A stretch of DNA of 64,000 nt from Trematomus loennbergii. Taxonomy: Eukaryota > Chordata > Actinopteri > Perciformes > Nototheniidae. Below are positions 51,868 to 63,675 of the stretch, one piece after another (the first letter of the stretch is position 1; every line of letters begins with the position of its first letter). The notes under the pieces were generated by a model that was not told the origin of the DNA, made no database searches, and worked only from the letters and a program-made list of their open reading frames with translations. The translations under genes and the position numbers were made by a program. The DNA is taken from positions 147,501-211,500 of the forward strand of contig JAAOOA010000539.1 of the NCBI GenBank assembly GCA_012861695.1. Direction: 5' to 3'.

Positions 51868-51923
51868 TGTATATATATATATATTATATATATTTATATA
51901 TATATATATATAAATATATAGAG
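51868..51923. repeat. (TA)n microsatellite in the LINE 3' UTR
   Basis: Alternating TA with few interruptions. Confidence 0.85.
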
Positions 51924-52313
51924 ACCATTGTCCTAACTTGACTGTATATATTATATGAATGATTATATAAATTATTCAAGATTATAAGTATACGTTTATA
52001 TTGTATGTTAACATATATTAAGATGTAAAAAAATAAAAATAAAAATAAAAAAGGAGAAGGGGTCGGATTAAATAAGTGTAAACTTCTTCCGACCCCTTTT
52101 CGGACGTGTAATTAGCTAAAGCTTTGTTGTTTATTGTTTATTGATATCAGACAATGATACTGCAGATTATTCAATTATTATTTAAATGTTTCGTTTTGTT
52201 ATTGCATTCATTTATATAGTACTGTATCATGTCTGTATCACCTTTTGTTTCATTTGTATTTTCTTTGGTTTTTCACGCTCGAAAAAAAAAAAATAAACTA
52301 AACTAAACTAAAC

Positions 52314-54410
52314 CATCCAAATCGAGCAAGGGGGGCCAGAGATATGGAAAAAAAACCATTGTCACCCAAATCACCTCAGAGGTGGGGTGGTTTTGGCTAA
52401 ACCTTTCTAACAGGTCAAATGTCACTTGTTTTGCATCAATCTTGATACAGGGTACTTATTATATGTTGTACTTTGGATTCCTAAAGCTTTTAGTCTACTA
52501 ACCCATCATCCAAGGGTAGTTTTCACTATCTGTAAAAAATAAATTTTGGACGGACACTATAATTTACAGTTTTTTACAATGTAAAATCTGAATTTTCTTT
52601 AAAAAAAAAACATTTATATTGATTCTGACACTTCTACATCCAACTCACAGATGTAACCTTGCTTTGATAAAAGAAATTATTCATATAACCCTTTTAGAAG
52701 TTAAGTTGTAGTCATTTGTTTTGGGCATGTCATTTCGAGCCTGAAACATGAAAAACAGGCTTGGTGCTTAACAGGTTAAAACGCAGCTACGGCCCTGCAT
52801 TAAACTGCGGAGCGGCGTTCACACAGACCTACATACTACACAGACAGCGCTAGCTGGGAGATCGATCACTTTGCTAAACTATGCGGTATGGTAAAATCCA
52901 CGTAAACTACACATCACAGCAATGAGGCCAGATCAATGAAACCAGGATACATCCTTTGCCGTCAAACTGGGTCTAAACACAGCTGCCTGTGTGCGTTTGA
53001 TAAATACTTTCTGATGTTATATTATGATATGCTACTTATTAGCTACATGGCCCTAACGTGTAAAGTTATACAAGCATTTGTACCAGTGCTTTTCACAAGT
53101 AGACTCTTGTAGGCCAGAGTAGCTGGAGTGATTCAACAACAACACAAAGACAGACAACAATAAGGTTTGAAATGAACTTATCTGAGAAGTGATCAGGATG
53201 AACAGAAAGAAGAAGAGAGTTCACTGACGAGACCAGGAGGGTCAGAGCAGGAGGAAGAGGAGGAGATGAAGACATTAGTGAGGAAGAATACATGTATGTG
53301 AGGAATACAGATGAAGTGTCAGAAAGAGGGACAGAGGCAGGGATCAGGAGGCAGATGAGACTCCAGCTGGACCACATGGTATGTTCTTATTCTCCTCACA
53401 TATCCATCACAGCAGCACAATCTAGCAGCTCTTAGTATTGACACATATTGAAATGTGTTGCTGCACAGTCACCTTTAGCTCTCTAAGAGATGGGTGATGT
53501 CATTTGTGTACTTAATTATAACTAAGTACTTTTACTGTACTTACAGTAAGCAGAATTCTGAGTATTCTCTGAATCGGGTGCCTTTTGGGTCTTTACATCT
53601 TTGAAAAATGAAACCAAAATGTTTGGTCATAACATCTGGTAGTGGACTACTTACATTTCCACCTCAGGCACAACATATAAATAATTACTAGGAATTTCCT
53701 TGAAAAAATGTAACAGGGTTGAAGTTTTTGACAAACAGTAGCCATGAGACCTTGTTTAGCTAAGATATGGCACCACATGGAAGTCAAGGACATACACAAT
53801 TGTAATATTTTGCAAAACTATTGTTTATTTTGTAAAAACAATTATTTACTATTATTAATTCATATAACAGAGTTGAAATGTTGAGCTTGTCAATCTTAAT
53901 CTGAAAATACAAAAAACTGAAATATAGGTAAGAGAAGAAACTGACACTTGCCTTTCTTTGCCATCTTTTCTTCAGAAGACTTTTGTGATGTAATTCCCTC
54001 AATGCAGATCACACATGGACTGATCCATTATTTTAACTTAATAGGAGGGTAAATGGTATGGCGTGACAGGGTTGAAACAAACTGAGGGACGTGTAATATT
54101 GCAATTTCAAAGATAATTCAAGTATTTTTTCAGAATTTCTTTTTGATCAGTTAAGTTGACAAGCATATGATTATATTAGCAGCAACATTTTGGGATAATT
54201 GGCCATTTTGATTAGTTTAATATTAAATTAATATGTAATAATAATAATTAATTCATTGCTTTAAAATACATTTTGTAGTTTCCTTTCATTTAAAATTGTT
54301 GAAGTAAGCTTGGGGGACTCAAAGGGCACCCGATTGTTTGTCTGAACACCTGGTCTCTCTTGTGAATTAAGAACACTTGTGTTAGGGCATGAATGAACAA
54401 TAAATAGGTT
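52314..54410. other. Intergenic, no gene recognised
   Basis: Unassigned, mostly AT-rich. A purine-rich plus-strand stretch at 53195-53365 (GAGGAAGAGGAGGAGATGAA) could be a fragment of an acidic coding exon, but nothing else supports it. Confidence 0.4.
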
Positions 54411-54419
54411 ATATACAGT

Positions 54420-54514
54420 ATAAATACCACGTACTGTCCGCCCTCCCATGCCACCCTGGCATGACCTCTTGCCCCCCTTTGCCCCCCATGTAAAATGTTC
54501 TAGAACCGCCACTG
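54420..54514. mobile_element. Element terminus (CAGTGGCGGTTCTAGAA type)
   Basis: On the minus strand the sequence starts CAGTGGCGGTTCTAGAACAT at 54514 and runs through GGGGGGCAAAGGGGGGCAAG, a composition seen at ends of hAT-like MITEs in fish. The opposite end was not located. Confidence 0.4.
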
Positions 54515-54860
54515 GTCTCACCTTTACTGCGAATAATGTTTAGACTAGAGCAGCAAAGAAAATATTTAAAAAGACTCACAGAGAGAGACTTTTTGGAGAC
54601 AGTTTGCAGAATCAAACCATTAAATTATAGCAATTTTGATTAAATCTTTATGAATAAGTACAACAGTTTCCTGCTCTCTCTCGCTTTATAAAATTGTTTT
54701 TAGATAATTTAATCTTTAATTTGGACATTAGTTCGACATCTTCTTTCTTCACTGAATCGTCAAAATTAAGATCCAGAGTCTCTCCACAGACTGTCTCGCC
54801 TCTACTGCTTATATATTTAAGAAGCAAAGAAAATATAAAAAGACTAAGATTACCCCGTAC

Positions 54861-54946
54861 CTCGACCTCCAGCTCCTGGCTGCGGGGTTATGGATCAGGA
54901 AGGTGAACGCCTCGTCCCACACCGGCTCATTGGTCTTATATCGGGT
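54861..54946 (-). pseudogene. Extended synaptotagmin C2-domain exon, copy 3 of 3 (frameshifted)
   Basis: Same exon with acceptor CCTTCAG; the donor reads GTACGGGG. One C is missing from the run of five in the HNPR codons (AACCCCGC instead of AACCCCCGC), giving 86 bases and a frameshift. A homopolymer assembly error is possible. Confidence 0.72.
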
Positions 54947-56235
54947 CTGAAGGAGGAAACAACAGAGAGGAGGTAGAGGGACATTTGGGTAAACTGGTCA
55001 CAAAAATGTATAATATTTTTCTAGTTCTCTACCTGTGTTTTTAATTCTTGTTTGTATGCACCATGACACCAAGTCAAATTCCTCGTACGTGTAACCTACC
55101 TGGTAATAAACCTGTTTCTGATTCTGATTCTGATTCTGATTCTGATTAACTACTACAACTATGGTGAGCTGAAATATTGTACGTTTATCTAAACTAAAAC
55201 TATTATTTAGAAACCAGATCATTCATTTCTCTAAGGTACAATGCCATGTCTTTTTATTCTGCTGCAACGCAAACATTTCCCAAAATTAGGATCAGTAAAG
55301 TCCTTCTTATCTTATCGTATCTTTATCTCTGAATATTCTGTTGTGCAAATAGTCTTCAAGTGAAAGTCTTTTGACAATAAAAGCACCGTCCAATTACAAT
55401 CATTGCACCAGTTTTTACATATCTATGAATGTTGACATACATACAGTGTAGGTAAGTGGATTGTGTTTATATTTAAAGGTCACCTATTATGCTAAAATGT
55501 CCCTGCATGATGGAAAGTGTGTGAATGAAAGCAATGAGCTGTTTCACAGGTGACTGCCTCCCTCTAGTGGTACAGAACAATAAAGGGATGTTCTTACTCC
55601 AGCAAAAACATCAGCTGATCATAAATCATGTCCACACAGGTTACAAAAATACACATTTAAATAGAATTTGAACAATATTTCACATTTATTCAACGCTCAA
55701 TGCTCACTAAGGCTAATGGTGTTGCTTCTGTGTTAACCACCATGCACTCTGACATTACTGTGCATACTTTTCTACATTATATGCAAACCACCACCTGTTC
55801 ATGTTTTTATGAACCACACTCTGTGATTATGGAGCTGTTATATTGAATATGCAGCTTTTGTTATAATTGCATCATAGACTTTTATATGCAGTCTCTGTAC
55901 TTTTTTTTATTGAGAATTCGGTAAGGGGATTACTCCAGAAAAAACTCTCATTTTATATTCCTCTAATTCAGCCATTTGTGGGATAGATTACGGGGGGGGG
56001 GGTTTATGTAAATTGTAGTGGTTTATAAGAAGAGGCAAACCGTGCATAAAAAGGTGAAGTTTGTCGCAAAAGTAAAACATATCACTGATATAAAATATCT
56101 CTTCATACTTAGGGTCAATTTGATACAAACTCATGCTTAGCAGCCACACATTAGTCATATTTACAAGATACTAAGGTGAAATGTGAACAATTTAAGATGT
56201 AATTTGGATTTGAAATAAACCTGGATTACCCTGGT
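54947..56235. other. Duplicated intron-like flank with LINE tails (copy 3)
   Basis: Equivalent to 22884-24153 and 37808-39093. (TCTGAT)n tail near 55110-55146, (TTATC)n-like tail near 55300-55325, CTCF-like CTCCCTCTAGTGG at 55558-55570, G run at 55992-56001. No gene. Confidence 0.55.
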
Positions 56236-56458
56236 AACATCAGCAGGAGAGGACTCTTTAAAGTAGAGATACTACATACTGATATACACCTGAACATCAG
56301 CAGGAGGACTCTTTAAAGTAGAGACACTACATACTGATATACAGCTGAACATCAGCAGGAGAGGACTCTTTAAAGTAGAGACACTACATACTGATATACA
56401 CCTGAACATCAGCAGGAGAGGACTCTTTAAAGTAGAGACACTACATACTGATATACAC
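56236..56458. repeat. 57-bp minisatellite, array 4 (about 4 units)
   Basis: Same unit and orientation as arrays 1-3, same left border GGATTACCCTGGT as array 2. Shortest array. Confidence 0.96.
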
Positions 56459-57168
56459 ATTATTTTATAATTATTTTCTTAATCCTAAAAATAATAAAAA
56501 TGCAAATATCTTGTTTCAGAAAAATAATATAGAGATATGTTTTTAAATTAAAAAAACAACACTGAGATTTTTTTCCTCTTAGCTTTTTTATTAACAGAAA
56601 ACCCCAACATTTTATTTTGTACAGACAGTAATGTGGCACTCATCTCACATCTTGAAATAGAAACACAATTTATTACAAACTCAACCTGTTAGCTTTTCTT
56701 TTAATGTGTTTTATTTCCTTCTTCAAACTTTCATTTATGCATTCAACACTTTGAGACTTAGGAACACATTGAAGACATTTAGAATAACATATCTACAATG
56801 AAAGAAGCTCTGGTGAGAGATCTCATGCTTTACAAGAGAAACAACAACATACAAATAAATCAATATCGATATTCAACAAATATTTAGAGCAAAGTTTACA
56901 TTTCAATGCAGAAATATGAGTTGAGTTAACAGAAATCCTCCTGAGCAGTGACAGCTCCATCCATGGCTAAACAGACACAGGAAGGAGCGCCGCCTAAAGA
57001 AACTCCAACATCTACAGAACAACTCATGAGAAGATGTTAAAGCACATCCATAATGTTTGATTGACAGCTGATCTCTGTGCAGTGAAGACATGAACAATCA
57101 GCTCTCAGCAACAATGATGGACACACAATGAGTTTAAGAAGTAGAAGAGTTCCTCAAATGACTTCAGG
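56459..57168 (-). other. 3' UTR / 3' flank of TRIM copy 4
   Basis: Homologous to the other copies' 3' flanks including the conserved minus-strand AATAAA near 56668. Confidence 0.6.
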
Positions 57169-58827
57169 CTATTTCAGTTTACAAAAACTCAGCAGTGGCT
57201 CCATTACCAAAAAGATAAAGTCCAGCATGTAGCGGCTGAGTGAATGTGGTCTGGACTCTGTGGAGGAGAGTCATGGTTTCAGAGATGCTGTAGAAGGACA
57301 GAATACCTGCTCTGTGATCCAGGTACACTCCTACTCTGGACTGAGACCTGAGACGGGAGTGTTGATACTGTTGTAACAAATTGAATAACTGTTTTGCTCA
57401 CAATTAACACCCAGGATTTATCATTGTATCCAAATACACTTTCATTCCCCCACCCTGCTCTGCTGATATTCTTGTATGCGACTGCTACACGAACTCCTCT
57501 CCCTCTCCGCTCCACCTCCCAGTAACAACGTCCAGTCAGACTCTCTCTACTCAGGACCTGAGAATATGCAGTGAATCTGTCTGGGTGACTAGAATAAGAC
57601 TGATCTTGTTCCATGAATGTTGCTTTTCTGCTCCCTCAATAATACCAGCAGTGTGTATGCTGTTTTGGATCCAGTGTGATCTCCTGTGAATATTTTAAGA
57701 ACCCAGCTCTGGTGGTGGGCTCTGCTGCTGACAGTAAAACATCCACTTCAGTCGGTGAGACGTTTGTCCATTCCTCTCTCAGGACGTCCTGTAGTTTGTC
57801 TCTGACTGCTGACAGGGCCTCCGTCACGTCCTCAAAGTAGCTCAGAGGACGGATGTTGATGCTGGATGAGTGTGTAGGTTCACTGAGGGCTGACAGTGAG
57901 GGGTAGCTGTGCAGAAACTGGTTGTGATCCTCTGTGTGAGACAGCAGCTTCAGCTCAGCGTCTCTCCTCTTCAGCTCAGCCATCTCCTGCTCCAGCTTCT
58001 CCTGAAGCTCTTTGACTCGACTCATTCTCTCTTCTGCTGGGATCTGACCTGCTGCTTCACATCAGAGCTTCTTTTCTCCATGAGACGGATCAGCTCAGTG
58101 AACATCTTCTCACTGTCCTCCACTGCTTTATCAGCAGAGCCATTGACGGCCTCCACCTCCTGCTGAAGCAGCTTCACCTCCTTCTCTCTGTCCTGGATTC
58201 TCTGCTGGATGTTTAGTCGACTCCCCTCCAGCTCTCTCTGCCTCTCAGTCCTCTCTGCTGCAGCTGACACTGTGTCGTGGCCTTTGTGTTCATCCACAGA
58301 GCAGAGATAACAGATACACTGCTGATCAGTGCGGCAGAACATCTTCATCACCTCGTCGTGACGAGAGCAGATGTTCTCCTGGAGCTTCTTGGAAGGCTCC
58401 ACCAGCTTGTGTTTTCCAAAGGCAGGCAATTCATAATGAGGCTGGAGGTGTTTATCACAGTAAGATATCAAACACTGCAGACAGGACTTACAGGCTCTCA
58501 GTTTTCTCCCAGTGCAGAAATCACAGGCCACATCTTCAGCTCCAGCATAGCAGTGATCAGCAGGAGCAGCTTGGAGTCCAGTCTTCTTCAGCTCCTCCAC
58601 TAAATCTGCTAACATGGTGTTTTTCAGCAGGACAGGCCTCGGTGTGAAGCTCTTTCTACACTGAGGGCAGCTGTAGACTTTCTTCTCATCCTCTTTATCC
58701 CAGTGGGTTTTAATACACTTCATGCAGTAGCTGTGTCCACAGGAAGTAGCCACAGGATCCTTCAGTAGATCCAGACAGATCGAACAAGAGAGGTTTCCCG
58801 GTCCAGCTGAACTCCTTTCTGCGCCAT
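57169..58827 (-). pseudogene. TRIM16/finTRIM-like E3 ligase, copy 4 (frameshifted)
   Basis: Full-length layout with RING, two B-boxes, coiled coil and B30.2. Start ATG at 58827 ([12 protein letters not shown]), then a one-base loss near 58790. 58753-58022 is open from the RING through the coiled coil; the RING differs from other copies ([16 protein letters not shown], three extra residues between C38 and C51 pairs), as does B-box 1 ([18 protein letters not shown]), so this is the most divergent paralogue. Breaks near 58025, 57663, 57640 and 57345 interrupt coiled coil and B30.2. Distinct upstream sequence (see 58828 on). Could be functional if the indels are assembly errors. Confidence 0.85.
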
Positions 58828-60024
58828 TTCACCTCTCAGTGACTGCGAGTGTCTGTGTCTGAGTTTCACTTCCTGAAACCTGAAACTAGTGTGAGTGTGA
58901 TCTGATCATGTGAGTGTGCAGTGAATAGGGCCTGTCAGCTCATGCACTGGTTACACCCATCAGGAAGTATGACGCAATTCATAAGGGGGAGCGTTGTTAA
59001 AGAGACAGTCCGCTCCAAAGTCCACTCTCACTGCTTCCTTCAGTAAATGTGAGAGTTTTCAGATCAAACTGTGAAAACACAAGGTGCTTTGAGGCTCTCT
59101 CACTGACTTAATGAGAGATTTCTGCAAGTAAATTGAGGAAATTGAAATGAACACAGCAGCAAGCACTTTGTCCAGTCATGCTTGGAAGATCTACTACAAC
59201 TGCAGCATATAGGCTGATGTCTTAAAACATGCATTAGTATAGTGCATATGAACATCCTTTGTAGGGACAGTGGAAAAAGCTATGTTTTATAAGTTTAAAT
59301 ATGCATGAGAGCAGGAAGAAGACGGATAGCTCATCAGGGTTTTATAGTGGCAACGTGGCAGAGGACTATTACCCTGTTCCAAAGTCCTTATAATAAGTTA
59401 GTGAGGCTACAAGTCAATCCATTGAGGAAAAACAAAGTGTTGGGGGCTGTTTTGCTGACTTCTTTAACCCTTTTTTAACCCTTTCCTGCACACTTCTTGC
59501 AAGTAACATTGTTGATGAAATAACACAGTTACCTGCACACAGCAGCAAGAACTTTGTCCAGTTCTCATTCAGCGACTTTTTTAATATACTAAAACACCAT
59601 CTTTTACATTCATACAGCCATGAAAGTTGTTCTACATTACATATAATATAGCCTACTTGAATTCTTATCTGTGTTATCAGGGAGTGTGCAGGGTTTCTGT
59701 CAAGCATTGTAAGTCGTAAAACAGAGCTACTCTACCTCTATTATCAGCCCCAAACAGTACATTGTGCTATTGCATTTCTGTGTACTGTATTCTGTATTCC
59801 CTTACGGATAAGTAGTCTGCAATACAAATATGCCAAGTTGTAATATGAAATGTAGTGGCCTAAAAACATCAGTGTCTAAACATGGGTCTGATGTAATGAG
59901 AGCAGAGTGTGATACTTAAGGTGAAATATGAACAATTTAAGATGTAATTTGAAACTGCAGCTGTTTTTCAAATGGAGGTTTCCTGCTGTTGTTTTTGTGC
60001 TCCTTTGGATTTTTGATATGAATA
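58828..60024 (-). promoter_or_regulatory. Upstream region of TRIM copy 4, unlike copies 1-3
   Basis: Identity with copies 1-3 ends about 17 bases before the ATG, right after CACTGAGAGGTGA. The rest is unassigned sequence including two similar CACAGCAGCAAG(C/A)ACTTTGTCCAG stretches at 59152 and 59537. No TATA box is obvious. Confidence 0.45.
58862..58872 (-). promoter_or_regulatory. IRF/ETS composite-like site
   Basis: Minus-strand GGAAGTGAAAC, about 35 bases upstream of the start codon, matches the ETS-IRF composite pattern GGAANNGAAA; GAAACCTGAAAC overlaps a second GAAA pair at 58875-58886. Interferon-responsive control is plausible for this family but not proven by sequence. Confidence 0.4.
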
Positions 60025-61754
60025 TCAGGTGTATATCAGTATGTAGTGCCTCTACTTTAAAGAGTCCTCTCTGCTGATGTTCAGGTGTATACAGTATGTA
60101 GTGCCTCTACTTTAAAGAGTCCTCTCCTGCTGATGTTCAGGTGTATATCAGTACGTAGTGTCTCTACTTTAAAGAGTCCTCTCCTGCTGATGTTCAGGTG
60201 TATATCAGTATGTAGTGTTTCTACTTTAAATAGTCCTCTCCTGCTGATGTTCAGGTGTATACAGTATGTAGTGTCTCTACTTTAAAGAGTCCTCTCCTGC
60301 TGATGTTGAGGTGTATATCAGTATGTAGTGCTCTACTTTAAAGAGTCCTCTCCTGCTGATGTTCAGGTGTATATCAGTATGTAGTGTCTCTACTTTAAAG
60401 AGTCATCTCCTACTGATGTTCAGGTGTATATCAGTATGTAGTGTCTCTACTTTAAAGAGTCATCTCCTACTGATGTTCAGGTGTATATCAGTATGTAGTG
60501 TCTCTACTTTAAAGAGTCCTCCCTGCTGATGTTTAGGTGTGTAGTGTTTCTACTTTAAGAGTCCTCTCCTGCTGATGTTCAGGTGTATATCAGTATGTAG
60601 TGTCTCTACTTTAAAGAGTCCTCCCCTGCTGATGTTTAGGTGTGTAGTGTTTCTACTTTAAAGAGTCCTCTCCTGCTGATGTTCAGGTGTATATCAGTAT
60701 GTAGTGTCTCTACTTTAAAGATTCCTCTCCTGCTGATGTTCAGGTGTATATCAGTATGAAGTGTCTCTACTTTAAAGAGTCCTCTCCTGCTGATGTTTAG
60801 GTGTGTAGTGTTTCTACTTTAAAGAGTCCTCTCCTGCTGATGTTCAGGTGTATATCAGTATGTAGTGTCTCTATTTTAAAGAGTCCTCTCCTGCTGATGT
60901 TTAGGTGTGTAGTGTTTCTACTTTAAAGAGTCCTCTCCTGCTGATGTTCAGGTTACATCAGTATGTAGTGTCTCTACTTAAAGAGTCCTCGCCTGCTGAT
61001 GTTCAGGTGTATATCAGTATGTAGTGTCTCTACTTTAAAGAGTCATCTCCTGCTGATGTTCAGGTGTATATCAGTATGTAGTGTCTCTACTTTAAAGAGT
61101 CCTCTCCTGCTGATGTTCAGGTGTATATCAGTATGTAGTGTCTCTACTTTAAAGAGTCCTCTCCTGCTGATGTTCAGGTGTATATCAGTATGTAGTGTCT
61201 CTACTTTAAAGAGTCCTCTCCTGCTGATGTTCAGGTTTACATCAGTATGTAGTGTCTCTACTTTAAAGAGTCCTCTCCTGCTGATGTTTAGGTGTGTAGT
61301 GTTTCTACTTTAAAGAGTCCTCTCCTGCTGATGTTCAGGTGTATATCAGTATGTAGTGTCTCTACTTTAAAGAGTCCTCTCCTGCTGATGTTTAGGTGTG
61401 TAGTGTTTCTACTTTAAAGAGTGCTCTCCTGCTGATGTTCAGGTGTATATCAGTATGTAGTGTCTCTACTTTAAAGAGTCCTCTCCTGCTGATGTTCAGG
61501 TGTATATCAGTATGTAGTGTCTCTACTTTAAAGAGTCCTCTCCTGCTGATGTTCAGGTGTATATCAGTATATAGTGTCTCTACTTTAAAAAGTCCTCTCC
61601 TGCTGATGTTCAGGTGTATATCAGTATGTAGTGTCTCTACTTTAAAGAGTCCTCTCCTGCTGATGTTCAGGTGTATATCAGTATGTAGAGTCTCTACTTT
61701 AAAAAGTCCTCTCCTGCTGATGTTCAGTGTATATCAGTATGTAGTGTCTCTACT
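60025..61754. repeat. 57-bp minisatellite, array 5, inverted (about 31 units)
   Basis: Same unit as arrays 1-4 but in the opposite orientation (CCTCTCCTGCTGATGTTCAG...). Includes at least six shortened 47-bp units with TTTAGGTGTGTAGTGTTTCT (60528, 60633, 60797, 60898, 61287, 61390) that often alternate with full units, giving a 104-bp higher-order period. Open repeated-peptide frames are artefacts of the 3n period. Confidence 0.96.
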
Positions 61755-62159
61755 GGGACATGTCTCCATGCTTTAATGTTCAGTTGTGATTGGTCGACCG
61801 CTTAGAGATGTCCCGCCCCTTAGCCTATCACGTACAATGTGTTGGAGCGCTAGCCAATAGCAGTGCAATAAATACAGAAATGATGAGAAACACAGTGCTG
61901 TACAGCTCCATGCTGCTATAGCCAGCTAAAGCTCTTTATTTGTTTTTAAAAGACATTTAGGAGACATTGTGACACATGAGGAAAAACCGTTGAAGCATTC
62001 TTATTTTTTTTATACACGTAATATCTCTTAAGGCACAAGATAAATTAAGAAGACGGGGAACAACAAACCGCCTTTCAGAGAAGCTCTCGCATCCAAAAGA
62101 GAAAACAGTTTGATCCTTTCAAAATAAAACAGGAACAAGGAAGAGAAATGGGTGGCAGC
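61755..62159. other. Intergenic, possible MITE fragment
   Basis: GATGTCCCGCCCCTTAGCC and AGCGCTAGCCAATAGCAG look like a common fish interspersed repeat; no ends identified. No gene. Confidence 0.4.
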
Positions 62160-62489
62160 TAGGGCTGTGCGATTATAGCAAAAATCCTAATCACGATTTT
62201 TGGTCAATAATTGATATCACGATATTAAAACGATTATCCATTTACTTTGAAAACATCCATTTATTGAAACAAAATGTGAACAGTATGTTTTTAACAGTTG
62301 ATTACCCTGAACTTTAAGTATAATTCAACTGAAAAACCAAAAATAAAAAATAAAAAAAAAATAATATAATACTTTTTTTTTTTTTTTTTATAAAAATAAT
62401 AATCGTTTTATTTCGATTACGTTGTTTTCGTAATCGTTGCAAGCCATAATCGTAATCGCGATTAAAATACGATTAATTGCACAGCCCTA
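62160..62489. mobile_element. hAT MITE, 330 bp
   Basis: Ends TAGGGCTGTGCGATTA and TAATTGCACAGCCCTA (near-perfect inverted repeats) and a perfect 8-bp duplication GTGGCAGC at 62152-62159 and 62490-62497. Interior is palindromic and AT-rich with repeated CGATTA/TAATCG motifs. No coding capacity; the perfect duplication points to a recent insertion. Confidence 0.92.
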
Positions 62490-62497
62490 GTGGCAGC

Positions 62498-63404
62498 TGC
62501 AAAATACACGTAATAAAACATTACATACATAACAGAGCGTTCATACATGTGCGTAAAATACTTTCTTGATGGCAAGAGAGTGTATTTGAAAAAAAAGCGA
62601 TATTATTTACTGTTTTAAATACTAACATTTATGTTGTAGTTTGATATAAATCCCTTTTGAGCAAGTGCTGTGAAATCAATGCAGTTTTTAAACATGATAT
62701 GCGTGGTAACAAATATATGTACACCAAATAAAATAAGTAAACGTGAATTTCAACAATTTCAAGACCTAAAAATGACACGTATTATTGACACGTTAAGACT
62801 CATGTTGATTCATAAACATGTGGAAAACTTGATTATAGCGGAACTTATGACGATATAAACCCAGCCTGAAATGGCGACTAACTAAAGAAAAAAAACTAAA
62901 GACCTTATTTCTCATTTTAGGAGATGTCAATTAATTCCAATTTCTCAATTTTAAAAGTAGTTATTTGTGGATTTATTTGTAATTATTTGATATTTTTCAG
63001 AAGATTTTGTCGTCATCTTACTCCAATTTTCTTTATTTTTTAAAGCCATTATTTGTCCATATTTATTGGCCAGTAAATAAAGCTTATTTTTCGCATATTT
63101 TTGATAATGTTACAAAAAGGGGAAACATTTTTTGTGTTGCAGATAATTTCTCTTAGTTTGGGTACCAATGTGAATTTTTTTAATGAACTTTTTTGTGTAT
63201 TAAAAAGCTTTTAAAAAATAAAAAGCAATCAGAAGTGTTTTTATTAATGTGAAAAGTGGTGCAAACATATATTTGTACTAGGAATATTTTTGGTGAAAAT
63301 TTAAAGTGTAAACTGTTAATGTGTACATTTTGTTAATGTCATTATTTCCCAATTGTATCAGTTTTTAAAGCCACTTTTATTAGATTTCTTCTGTAATTTA
63401 AACA
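62498..63404. other. AT-rich intergenic, nothing recognised
   Basis: No coding or RNA feature supported; short frames only. Confidence 0.5.
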
Positions 63405-63675
63405 TCACGAACACGGTCTTTATTCACTGGTTTATTCCTGTATTTTCAAAATAAAAGATATTCAAATAAACAAAAACTGGATATCTTTTATTGTTAAAAA
63501 CCGACAGGAAGTGATGTTTTCTTTAGGATAGCTACACATTAATCACATCACAAGCACTGTCTTTATTCACTGGTTTATTCCTGTATTTTCAAAATAAAAG
63601 ACAAAAAACTGGAGATATCTTATTGTGAAAAGCCGACAGGAAGTGATGGTTTCTTTATGATACACATTAATCGGG
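63405..63675. repeat. Two-copy imperfect tandem duplication (~135 bp)
   Basis: Copies at about 63405-63545 and 63548-63675 share CACTGGTTTATTCCTGTATT and GACAGGAAGTGATG. The second copy has lost ATTCAAATAA-type sequence. No gene inside. Confidence 0.85.

Larger units (their letters stand above)
43591..52313 (+). mobile_element. Jockey-superfamily LINE (CR1/L2/Rex-like), split by a gypsy element
   Basis: The 5' part 43591-45064 carries endonuclease and linker; the 3' part 50329-52313 carries reverse transcriptase and 3' UTR. The join is exact at codon level: ...CKNKK before and STDCDDIDM after, with AAATC duplicated by the gypsy insertion. The 3' UTR has a hairpin (GGGGTCGG / CCGACCCC, 52059-52099) and ends in a (TAAAC)n tail at about 52296-52313, both typical of fish LINE 3' ends. 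The 5' end is uncertain and probably truncated near 43570-43600. Clade assignment is tentative. Confidence 0.8.

Noticed and set aside
24154..61754. Direct repeats considered as a CRISPR array
   Set aside because: The 57-bp units are contiguous without unique spacers and the genome is clearly vertebrate.
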